Below, piece by piece: positions 57,097 through 64,000 of a stretch of 64,000 bases of DNA. Where the stretch lies: positions 61,378 through 125,377 of the forward strand of contig BATO01000009.1 of NCBI GenBank assembly GCA_000474255.1. The letters run 5' to 3'. The position numbers were made by a program, and so were the translations under genes. The notes under the pieces were generated by a model. The model was not told the origin of the DNA and made no database searches. It saw only the letters and a list, made by a program, of their open reading frames with translations. This DNA comes from Aquipseudomonas alcaligenes MRY13-0052 (GTDB lineage Bacteria; Pseudomonadota; Gammaproteobacteria; Pseudomonadales; Pseudomonadaceae). Within the stretch, counting starts at the first letter, position 1; each line of letters starts with the position of its first letter.

Positions 57097-57222
57097 TGGT
57101 TCAAGCGCTTGGCTGTGGCGGCGTGAGCCCCGAGGCTCCAGGCCGACATGAGCCCCTGATGCAGCGTGATTCAGCACGCCGCAGGTGGAAGGCTGATCGG
57201 CATCAGCGGATGAGTTCGGGCC

Positions 57223-57507
57223 TTACCCCAGCAACCCGCCCAAGCCGCGGTAGGCCGGCTCATCGCTCGAGATCACCAGGGTCGCGGTCTGGCCGGTCTG
57301 GCAGAGCACTTTGCCCTTATAGGTCTGGCCGTTGGGCAGGGCTACCGTCACCTCGCCGGCCTGCCTGAGGTCGGCGCTGCAGGTGATGTCGTAGACGCCG
57401 GGTGCCGTGCGCTTCAGAAGGATGCGCGTTCGGCGCTGGAAGGTGCCGGTAAGCTCGCCATGGGTTCCCGTGTAGGTGAGGATGGCTTGTCCTTCGTACC
57501 TGGTCAT
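57223..57507 (-). CDS. small hypothetical protein, tandem paralogue A
   Basis: The 94-aa protein begins MTRYEGQAILTYTGTHGELT and contains TRILLKRTAPGVYDITCSAD and KGKVLCQTGQTATLVISSDE. The neighbouring gene at 57542 encodes a protein of the same length and order (same EGQAI/HGQAI start, RT/ET-APGVY/F core, GQ-VTLV near the end). They are old tandem duplicates, probably beta-barrel small proteins. GGAGGAG is 6 bases before ATG 57507. No family or function recognised. Confidence 0.65.
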   Translation of the reverse strand: MTRYEGQAILTYTGTHGELTGTFQRRTRILLKRTAPGVYDITCSADLRQAGEVTVALPNGQTYKGKVLCQTGQTATLVISSDEPAYRGLGGLLG

Positions 57508-57541
57508 CTGCAGCTCCTCCTTGCTGGCAGCGCTGCCTGCG

Positions 57542-57838
57542 CTATCCACGTTGCTCCTGGTGCCTGGCCTGCTCGGGGCGGCTGGGCGTGGTTTCCTGCC
57601 CTGCCACCAGGGTCACGACCTGGCCTTCCTGTGCGGCCACCGTGCCGCTGATGTGCTGCCGCTCGGGCAGCGTGATGCGAACCTCTTCAGCACCCCTGAG
57701 GTTCAGCCCACAGGTGAGATTGAAGACGCCCGGGGCGGTTTCTTCGAGCCCGATTTCGGTTCGCCGGCTCTGGATGCCGAGCATCTGGCCCGCCCGCGCG
57801 CTGAAGGAAACGATGGCCTGCCCGTGATAGCTGATCAT
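57542..57838 (-). CDS. small hypothetical protein, tandem paralogue B
   Basis: The 98-aa protein begins MISYHGQAIVSFSARAGQML and shares with its neighbour the TAPGVFNLTCGLNLR core, LPERQHISGTVAAQEGQVVT and an acidic end, but little exact identity, so the duplication is old. GGAGACC precedes ATG 57838. The gap to paralogue A is 34 bases, so they are co-transcribed. Both are beta-rich with a conserved Cys in the TC motif. Function unknown. Confidence 0.65.
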   Translation of the reverse strand: MISYHGQAIVSFSARAGQMLGIQSRRTEIGLEETAPGVFNLTCGLNLRGAEEVRITLPERQHISGTVAAQEGQVVTLVAGQETTPSRPEQARHQEQRG

Positions 57839-58086
57839 GCTGGTCTCCACTGCGTTCCTGGTGCATTGGAGGCCCATGAGCGGGTGCGGTTCAGCCCGGC
57901 CCGTCCTGGGGTGACGGGCGGGGCGGCGGGGTTAGAAGCGCTGCAAGGCACGCACGGCCTGGTCTTGGCCGGAAACTAGAATCCATCGTCTATTTTTGTT
58001 GAACGGTTTTTTCGCGCCGGCTTTCATAGCTTTGCGGCCCAGCCGCCTGCCCCTCGGAAGCCACTAAAAACAACCTGGAGCCCCCC

Positions 58087-59064
58087 ATGAAAGCCTCCGC
58101 TATCAGCGCGATGTTCGTCACTTCCCTGCTAGTTGCCAGCGGCGTGAACGCCGAAGTCTTTTCGCTGAAGGTCGAAAACGATGTGTTTACCGGTGGCCAG
58201 GACGGCCACTACACCAACGGCATCGAGGGCTCCTTGGCTTTCGAGCCCGAGCAGGCGCACTGGACGCGCAACCTGGCAGGCGTGCTGCCCGGCTGGTCCA
58301 CCAGCGACCTGAGCTACGCGGCCTACCGCTTCGGCCATCAGCTCTATACCCCCGAGGAGATCGAGACCGCCGAGCTGCAGGAGCAGGACCGCCCCTACGC
58401 CGGGCTGGTGTTCGGCGGGGTGACACTGTTCGCCGATGAGCAGCGGGAAGGGCTGCGCATGAGCGACACCTTCACCCTCGACGCCGGCCTGGTCGGCCAG
58501 GGCGCGGGCGGCAAGCGATTGCAGCGGGCGGTGCACAAGGTCACCGGCAGCGATGCGCCGGAAGGCTGGGACAACCAGCTGGAGAACGAACCCTTCGTCA
58601 ACCTGGGCTACGAGAAACGCTGGTGGCTGCAGCATCAGCTGGGTGGCCTGGAGCTGGAATACGGCCCCAGCGTCGGGGGCGCGGTGGGCAACCTCTACAC
58701 CTACGCGTCCACCGGCGCGGGCGTGCGCTTCGGCCAGGGGCTTGCGCGCAGCCTGAGCCAACCCGCCGTCACGCCGGCGCCCAGCGGCGCGCAGTACTTC
58801 AAGCCCGGTGAAGGCTTCGGCTGGTTCGTGTTCGCCAACCTCGAAGGGCGCTTCATGGCCCACAACATGCTGCTGGACGGCAACACTTTCAAGGACAGCC
58901 ATTCCGTGGACCGCGAGAAGTGGGTGGGCGACGCTCAGTTGGGGGTCGCCATGCTGTGGGACCGCTGGCAGCTGTCGTTCGCCAACGTCTGGCGCAGCCA
59001 TGAGTTCAAGACCCAGCAGGAGCACGACCAGTTCGGCTCGGTCACCCTGTCCACCTGGCTGTGA
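58087..59064 (+). CDS. LpxR-family lipid A deacylase-like outer-membrane protein
   Basis: The 325-aa protein has a signal peptide (SAMFVTSLLVASGVNA) and an outer-membrane beta barrel with ENDVFTGGQDGHYTNG near residue 30, the LpxR-type N-terminal motif, and QDRPYAG near residue 100. LpxR removes the 3-prime acyloxyacyl chain of lipid A and needs Ca2+; the EF-hand protein gene nearby is suggestive but unproven. Conserved His/Asp for catalysis could not be checked beyond the motif. GGAG precedes the ATG. A terminal aromatic residue (STWL) fits a barrel end. Confidence 0.8.
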   Translation: MKASAISAMFVTSLLVASGVNAEVFSLKVENDVFTGGQDGHYTNGIEGSLAFEPEQAHWTRNLAGVLPGWSTSDLSYAAYRFGHQLYTPEEIETAELQEQDRPYAGLVFGGVTLFADEQREGLRMSDTFTLDAGLVGQGAGGKRLQRAVHKVTGSDAPEGWDNQLENEPFVNLGYEKRWWLQHQLGGLELEYGPSVGGAVGNLYTYASTGAGVRFGQGLARSLSQPAVTPAPSGAQYFKPGEGFGWFVFANLEGRFMAHNMLLDGNTFKDSHSVDREKWVGDAQLGVAMLWDRWQLSFANVWRSHEFKTQQEHDQFGSVTLSTWL

Positions 59065-59094
59065 CGAGCCGGGCGCCTGCAGGCGCCCGGCACC

Positions 59095-59769
59095 TCAGGA
59101 GGCGTCGCGCCCCTGGCTCGCCTCGATGGCCTGGATGTAGGCGGTGAGCGCCCGGGGGATTTCCTCGTGCAGCACCGCGGCTCGCATGTCCTTGTCGTAA
59201 TCCACCATCAGGTCGGTCACCAGGCCCAGGGGCAGGCCGAGCAGGGTGGCCGCATAGACCTTCCTGGCACGCTCGTCGGTGGCTGGCAGACGCAGCGCCA
59301 GGATGCGTATGCACAAGGCCTGCAGCAGGGGCTGGACGGGGGTGTCGGTGGGGGACTTGCCCGCTGCCCTGTCGAGCCGGATCAGGGACAGCAGCACCGG
59401 GTTCTGCGCCACATAATCCAGCAGTGGCTTGACCAGCAGGGCGACCAGTCGCTCCGCGCTGGCGCCCTGCCAGGTGGCATCGTCGATGCGGCCAATCTCC
59501 TCGGCGATCGCCTGGATGGCCAGCTCGTGGCGTTCGGAAAGGGCGAGGAGCATGCTCTGCTTGTTCGGGAAGAAGTGGTAGAGCGAGCCGATGGAGGTCT
59601 CCGCTTCCGCCGCGATCCGGTGCATGCCGAGCGCCGCTTCGCCTTCCTCCACCAACAGCCGCTCGCAGGCCTTCAGGATGGCCGTGACGCGCTGCTCGCC
59701 ACGGCTTTGCCGGGGCTGGCGCTGGGCCTTGCGCCGGGGCGTGCGGGTGGGTTCTGTGACGAGAGGCAT
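59095..59769 (-). CDS. TetR-family transcriptional regulator
   Basis: From ATG 59769 the 224-aa protein has a TetR helix-turn-helix (TAILKACERLLVEEGEAALG, then IAAEAETSIGSLYHFFPNKQ) and a helical effector domain. The Arg-rich start (RTPRRKAQRQPRQSRGEQR) is a long basic arm. AGGGTG is 4 bases before the start. It is divergent from the hybrid kinase gene and convergent with the LpxR-like gene, so its target may be the kinase, itself, or an unlinked locus. Confidence 0.87.
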   Translation of the reverse strand: MPLVTEPTRTPRRKAQRQPRQSRGEQRVTAILKACERLLVEEGEAALGMHRIAAEAETSIGSLYHFFPNKQSMLLALSERHELAIQAIAEEIGRIDDATWQGASAERLVALLVKPLLDYVAQNPVLLSLIRLDRAAGKSPTDTPVQPLLQALCIRILALRLPATDERARKVYAATLLGLPLGLVTDLMVDYDKDMRAAVLHEEIPRALTAYIQAIEASQGRDAS

Positions 59770-59888
59770 GGGGCACCCTGGGAGTCCGAGCAACTAAAGA
59801 CAACGGCCTGGTCGATTTGTGCGCGCGCAATGCGTCGAATCCCCAGCGGCACAGCCACCTCGTGCAAACCGGCCTGGATTTTGGTCTG

Positions 59889-62471
59889 ATGCAGGCGCAC
59901 CCGATGCGACCCCTCCGTCCATCCAACACCACACGCGAGTACCGGACCCTGAACAACCCGACCCGAGAAGAACTGCAGGCTGAGGTCGCCCGCCTGCGCG
60001 CCGCGCTGGATGCGGCGCAGGCGGGTATGCGGCAACCCGCCGAACTCGCGCGGGACGAAACCCTGGAACGTTACCGCCTGGCCGCCAAGGCCACTAACGA
60101 CGCCATCTGGGACTGGGACCTGCTCGCCAACCACGTGCTGTGGAACGATGCCCTGGAGCACGCCTACGGTCACCCCGCCAATAGCGTCGAGCCGACGGGC
60201 GACTGGTGGATCGCGCAGATCCACCCCGATGACCGGGAGCGCATCAGCGCCTCCATCCACGCGGTGATCGACGGCACTGGCACGGCCTGGTCGGACGGTT
60301 ACCGCTTCCGCTGCCACGATGGTTCCTACGCCGAGGTGCTCGACCGCGGCCATGTGATCCGGGACGCGCAAGGCCGGGCGCTGCGCATGATCGGCGCGAT
60401 GCTGGACCGCACCAAGGTACGCACCGCCGAGGCGGCGTTGCTGCGCAGCGAGGAGCGTTTCAGAACGGTGCTGGAAACCACCGAGGCGGCCTTCGCCATC
60501 GTGCAGGTGAAGTTCGACGAAAACGACGAGCCGGTGGACTACCGCTTCGTCGAGGCCAACGCGGCGTTCGAGCGCGAGTCGGGTGTGAACCTGCGCGGCA
60601 AGTGGGTCACCGAGTTCGCCCCCGATCTCGAGCGCTTCTGGTTCGAAACCTACGGCCATGTGGCGAAGACCGGCGAGCCGGCCAATTTCGAAAACTACGC
60701 CAAGGCCTTCGAGCGCTGGTTCGACGTACGCGCGGTGCGGATCGGCGAGCCGGCCGAGCGCCAGATCGCCATCATCTTCAGCGACGTCACCCAGCGGCGT
60801 GACGCCGAGGAGCGCCTGCGCATCAGCGAGGCCCAGGCCCGCGAGAACGGCGAGCGCGTGCAACTGGCCCTGGCGGCCGGCGCCATCATCGGTACCTGGC
60901 ACTGGCACCTGCCCACCGATAGCTTCACCGTCGACAAGCCCTTCGCCGACTCCTTCGGCCTGGACCCGGCGCTGGGCCGCGAGGGCCTTGCCCTCGAACA
61001 GATCATTGCCAACGTGCACCCCGAGGACCGCGAAGGCCTGATCGCGGCAATAGACGAAGTCATCGCCCGTGGCGGCGCCTACGCCCACCAGTACCGGGTC
61101 CGTCGCAGAGACGGCAATTACTACTGGATCGAAGCGAACGGGCGCGTGGAGCTGGCCGATGACGGCAGCCCGCTCAACTTCCCCGGCGTGCTCATCGACG
61201 TCGAAGGGCGCCGCGCCGTCGAGGCCGAGCGCGACCGGGCGATCGCCGCCCTGCGTGCCTTCACCGACACCCTGGAACAGCGGGTCGCCGAGCGTTCGGC
61301 CGAGCTGATGCAGGCCGAGGAAAAGTTGCGACAGTCGCAGAAGATGGAAGCCGTGGGTCAGCTCACCGGCGGCCTGGCCCACGACTTCAACAACCTGCTG
61401 GCGGGCATCTCCGGCGCCCTTGACCTGATGGGCCTGCGCATCGCCCAGGGGCGCTGGCAGGACATCGAACGGTACATCGGCACCGCCCAGGGCGCGGCCA
61501 AGCGAGCAGCGGCCCTGACCCATCGGCTCCTGGCCTTCTCCCGGCGGCAGACGCTGGCTCCGCGGGCCACCGACGTGAACCTGCTGATTGCCGGGATGAC
61601 CGAGCTGATCCAGCGCACCGTGGGGCCCAGCATCCGTGTCGAGACCTCCGGCGCGGCCACCTTGTGGCGTGCGCTGGTGGATGCGAGCCAACTGGAGAAT
61701 GCGCTGCTCAACCTGTGCCTCAACGCGCGCGATGCCATGCCCGAGGGCGGCTCCATCACGGTTGAAACCACCAACCTGATGCTGGACCCGAGTGCGGCCC
61801 GCGCACTCGACCTCCCCGAGGGTGAATACCTGTGCCTGTCGGTGGCCGACAACGGCATCGGCATGACGGCGGAAACCATGGCCAAGGCCTTCGATCCGTT
61901 CTTCACCACCAAACCCATCGGCCAGGGCACCGGCCTGGGCCTCTCGATGATCTACGGCTTCGCCCAGCAATCCGGCGGGCAGGTGCGCATCCACTCGACG
62001 CCGGGTCGGGGCTCCACCGTCAGCATCTACCTCCCGCGCTATCACGGCGACATGAGCGGGGAGGAGGCCGAGACGCCCGGCAACCCTTCCGCCCGTGCCG
62101 AAACCGGCGAAACCATCCTGGTGGTCGACGACGAGCCGTCGGTGCGCATGCTGCTGACGGAAGCCCTGGGCGACCTGGGCTACACCCTGATCGAAGCGGC
62201 CGACAGCCTGGCTGGGCTCAAGGTACTGCGCTCGGATGTGCACATCGACCTGCTGATCACCGACGTCGGTTTGCCCGGTGGCATGAATGGCCGGCAGATG
62301 GCAGACGCCGGGCGGGAAATTCGCCCCGGCCTGAAGACCCTGTTCATCACCGGCTACGCCGAAAATGCCGTCTTCGAACCCAGCTACCTCGGCCCGGGGA
62401 TGGAGGTGCTGACCAAGCCCTTCACCCTCGAAGCGCTGGTGGCGAGGGTGCGTGGGTTGGTGGTGGGCTAG
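59889..62471 (+). CDS. PAS-domain hybrid sensor histidine kinase with receiver domain
   Basis: The 860-aa protein has a short coiled coil at the start ([20 protein letters not shown]), three PAS-type domains (about 60-180, 190-310, 330-460; the first with [16 protein letters not shown]), a HisKA region with the phospho-His in [14 protein letters not shown] (about 500), an ATPase domain ([48 protein letters not shown]) and a C-terminal receiver ([20 protein letters not shown], phospho-Asp in [14 protein letters not shown]). No membrane span, so it senses a cytoplasmic cue. It has no cognate response regulator gene next to it. Confidence 0.92.
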   Translation: MQAHPMRPLRPSNTTREYRTLNNPTREELQAEVARLRAALDAAQAGMRQPAELARDETLERYRLAAKATNDAIWDWDLLANHVLWNDALEHAYGHPANSVEPTGDWWIAQIHPDDRERISASIHAVIDGTGTAWSDGYRFRCHDGSYAEVLDRGHVIRDAQGRALRMIGAMLDRTKVRTAEAALLRSEERFRTVLETTEAAFAIVQVKFDENDEPVDYRFVEANAAFERESGVNLRGKWVTEFAPDLERFWFETYGHVAKTGEPANFENYAKAFERWFDVRAVRIGEPAERQIAIIFSDVTQRRDAEERLRISEAQARENGERVQLALAAGAIIGTWHWHLPTDSFTVDKPFADSFGLDPALGREGLALEQIIANVHPEDREGLIAAIDEVIARGGAYAHQYRVRRRDGNYYWIEANGRVELADDGSPLNFPGVLIDVEGRRAVEAERDRAIAALRAFTDTLEQRVAERSAELMQAEEKLRQSQKMEAVGQLTGGLAHDFNNLLAGISGALDLMGLRIAQGRWQDIERYIGTAQGAAKRAAALTHRLLAFSRRQTLAPRATDVNLLIAGMTELIQRTVGPSIRVETSGAATLWRALVDASQLENALLNLCLNARDAMPEGGSITVETTNLMLDPSAARALDLPEGEYLCLSVADNGIGMTAETMAKAFDPFFTTKPIGQGTGLGLSMIYGFAQQSGGQVRIHSTPGRGSTVSIYLPRYHGDMSGEEAETPGNPSARAETGETILVVDDEPSVRMLLTEALGDLGYTLIEAADSLAGLKVLRSDVHIDLLITDVGLPGGMNGRQMADAGREIRPGLKTLFITGYAENAVFEPSYLGPGMEVLTKPFTLEALVARVRGLVVG

Positions 62472-62666
62472 TCAAAGCACCCTGGGGCTGTGGTACTTCT
62501 TCTGGTTGAACGCCGGGGATCACAGCAGGCTGCTTGCGGCCCTGGCTGTGTAAAAAACGCTGCGGCTGATGGATAGCTGCATATCGAATGGTTTTAGCCG
62601 CTGGTCAATCAGAACACCCCGGCAGCCGGCACTCTTGAAACACCTTGGCCAACAGGCGGTTCATTC

Positions 62667-63218
62667 ATGCAGACATACTCCATAAACGCTGTTTCACCTG
62701 CCGACTTCGATGCGTTCATGGCCTATCTCGACGATCACCTGCGCGAGAACGGCTCGCCGGAAGTCGGCTATTTCCAGCCTTTGTCGCGTAGCGCTTCTTC
62801 CTACCCGCCTGAGCGGAAAGCGGCGTTCCGCGCTGGCTTGGAGATAGCGCTCGGCGAGCCCGGTTGGCGCCGGGCCTGGGTCGCGCGAGCCGAGGATGGG
62901 CAGATCGCCGGGCACATCGACCTCCGCAGCCACGCCGAGCGCTACGCGACTCATCGCTGCCTGCTGGGCATGGGTGTGCACTGTGCCCACCGACGCCGTG
63001 GGTTGGGCGCTTTGCTGATCGAGCAGGCTGGGCGATGGGCTGCATCCACGGCCCTGCTGGAGTGGATCGACCTGCAAGTGCTTGGCAGCAATGCAGCAGC
63101 CATTGCCCTCTACCGGCAGGCAGGCTTCATCCAGGTGGGAGAGGTGCCGCAGATGTTCAATATCGATGGCCAGTCTTTCTCGTACATCACCATGACGAAG
63201 CGCTGTTCGAACCAGTAG
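62667..63218 (+). CDS. GNAT-family N-acetyltransferase
   Basis: The 183-aa protein contains motif A as CLLGMGVHCAHRRRGLGALL and motif B as NAAAIALYRQAGFIQVGEVP, with ARAEDGQIAGHIDLRSHAER before. The pattern is that of a general GNAT acting on a small amine or peptide. It stands alone, 195 bases after the histidine kinase and followed by the hemerythrin gene. Substrate unknown. Confidence 0.85.
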   Translation: MQTYSINAVSPADFDAFMAYLDDHLRENGSPEVGYFQPLSRSASSYPPERKAAFRAGLEIALGEPGWRRAWVARAEDGQIAGHIDLRSHAERYATHRCLLGMGVHCAHRRRGLGALLIEQAGRWAASTALLEWIDLQVLGSNAAAIALYRQAGFIQVGEVPQMFNIDGQSFSYITMTKRCSNQ

Positions 63219-63371
63219 TACCGCTCCTGGCCGGACGCCAACCGGGTGGGCGCGATGCCAATCCAACTTCCCCGGCCCTGCAAACACCTTGAACAAGCCG
63301 AGGGCACACGCGTCAGTTCTTATGAGAGGCGCCGGCATGAACCGGCCTCCACAACCGATGAGGACATGACC

Positions 63372-63842
63372 ATGAATGCGATCGAACTGCTCAAGCAGGA
63401 CCACGTCACCGTGAAAGCCCTTCTCGAACGACTCGGCAGCACCACGGAGCGCGGGGTGAAGACGCGCACCGAGCTGCTGCGCAAGATCGAGGTGGAGCTG
63501 CTGGTGCACACCACCCTCGAAGAACAGATTTTCTATCCGGCCTTCAAAGCCGCCGGCGGCAAGGACGAGACCATCATGTCGGCCGAGGCCAAGGAGGAGC
63601 ACCGCACGGTCGACTCCCTGGTGCTGCCGGACCTCAAGCAGACCTCGCCGTCTTCCCTCGAATTCGCCGGCCGCGCGAAGGTGCTCAAGGAGCTGCTGGA
63701 GCACCACATCGAGGAAGAGGAAACCGAGATGTTCCCCAAGGCCGCCAAGCTGCTGGGCAAGCAGAAACTGGCCGAGCTGGGAGCCGAGATGGAAGCGCTG
63801 AAGAAATCCATGAAGCAGGATCTGCAACGCCACGCGGCCTGA
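63372..63842 (+). CDS. hemerythrin-domain protein
   Basis: The 156-aa protein is a four-helix bundle with the hemerythrin metal ligands visible: HDHVT-type DHVTVKALLERL, VHTTLEEQIFYPAF (His and Glu), EEHRTVDSLVLPDL and LEHHIEEEETEMFPKAAKLL. It should bind a di-iron or O2/NO-sensing site, or act as an iron store. ATG 63372 has GAGGA 8 bases upstream; an ATG at 63366 overlaps that site. Single gene, followed by repeat hairpins that may end its transcript. Confidence 0.88.
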   Translation: MNAIELLKQDHVTVKALLERLGSTTERGVKTRTELLRKIEVELLVHTTLEEQIFYPAFKAAGGKDETIMSAEAKEEHRTVDSLVLPDLKQTSPSSLEFAGRAKVLKELLEHHIEEEETEMFPKAAKLLGKQKLAELGAEMEALKKSMKQDLQRHAA

Positions 63843-63894
63843 ACCGCGACCAGCCCTATAGGCCGAAGCCCAAGACTGCGGAGCTGCTTTTCGG

Positions 63895-63968
63895 GTGGAC
63901 AAGCTTTTTTGTCCACCAACGGAGCCCCGGTCAAGCGCGCTTGGTGGATGTAAAAAGCGACATCCACC
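63895..63968. repeat. two hairpins, one of the GGTGGATG class
   Basis: GTGGACAA-gctttt-TTGTCCAC at 63895-63916 (8-bp stem) is followed by GGTGGATG-taaaaagcga-CATCCACC at 63943-63968 (8-bp stem). The second is the same class as the hairpins at 11227 and 11413. Either could stop transcription of the hemerythrin gene, but the repetition shows a dispersed element. Confidence 0.65.
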
Positions 63969-64000
63969 CTACCTCCAGGCATGACTGCGGAGTGGCTTTC

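Noticed and set aside
63895..63916. Hairpin read as an intrinsic terminator of the hemerythrin gene
   Set aside because: The Ts lie in the loop and not after the stem, and the neighbouring hairpin is a dispersed repeat, so it is listed as repeat.
1..64000. CRISPR arrays, tRNA or rRNA genes, complete IS elements, prophage
   Set aside because: No regular spaced repeats, clover-leaf sequences, transposase or phage structural genes were recognised on either strand.

Overview
The window is high-GC, densely packed chromosomal DNA. Its gene content (paired DUF1302/DUF1329 proteins, a YddG-type exporter, an OsmC-YcaO fusion, an isolated cobF, a FecI/FecR/TonB-receptor trio, many LysR, AraC, TetR and GNAT genes) and its REP-type palindromes of the GTGGGAGCGGC kind point to a Pseudomonas of the high-GC branch. 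That assignment is inference from style and family content. No rRNA, tRNA, CRISPR array or complete insertion sequence was seen.

Layout. 1-3011 (minus): a GNAT protein cut by the window edge, a 48-aa membrane protein, a CorA-like transporter and a RimK-family ATP-grasp ligase. 3421-8209 (plus): DUF1302, DUF1329 (interrupted by an in-frame amber codon), a tyrosine phosphatase and a DUF3313 lipoprotein. 8217-11014 (minus): two short translationally coupled pairs (VOC-GNAT and GNAT-NUDIX) around a YddG-like exporter. 11100-13570: REP-rich spacers around two tandem LysR paralogues. 13747-16699: a GST, a three-domain flavin/FNR/ferredoxin fusion and a small unknown gene. 16817-22388 (minus): GntR regulator, allophanate hydrolase, chemoreceptor, and a MASE2 protein with a degenerate GGDEF domain. 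22636-24583: a TetR gene behind a perfect palindrome, then a DUF2165/SDR pair behind a SoxR-type promoter. 24731-35142: lipoprotein, acetoacetate-decarboxylase-like protein, crotonase, OsmC-YcaO, cobF, HMG-CoA reductase, AraC, GNAT.

35.2-38.3 kb is an accessory stretch of small hypothetical genes with lower GC, containing a 97%-identical 131-bp copy of the end of a GNAT gene. 38.3-42.9 kb is a FecR/sigma/TonB-receptor iron module with a Fur-box-like site. 43.0-45.6 kb holds MaoC-panB-LysE diverging from an Lrp/AsnC gene. 45.8-52.6 kb is mixed: an unknown acidic protein, a 466-bp MITE-like element with 8-bp target duplications, a ProQ-domain protein, a secreted unknown, a diguanylate cyclase, a truncated P-loop gene remnant, a VanY-type peptidase, and one unknown gene bracketed by two attC-like structures. 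52.7-64.0 kb: AraC/SDR and SDR/LysR pairs, an EF-hand protein, tandem small paralogues, an LpxR-family protein, TetR, a hybrid histidine kinase, GNAT and hemerythrin.

The best candidates for something new are the attC-bracketed cassette-like gene, the MITE with intact target duplications, the SoxR-type promoter driving a DUF2165/SDR pair (the SDR lacks its catalytic Tyr), the attenuator-like hairpins before the crotonase gene, and the amber-interrupted DUF1329 gene.
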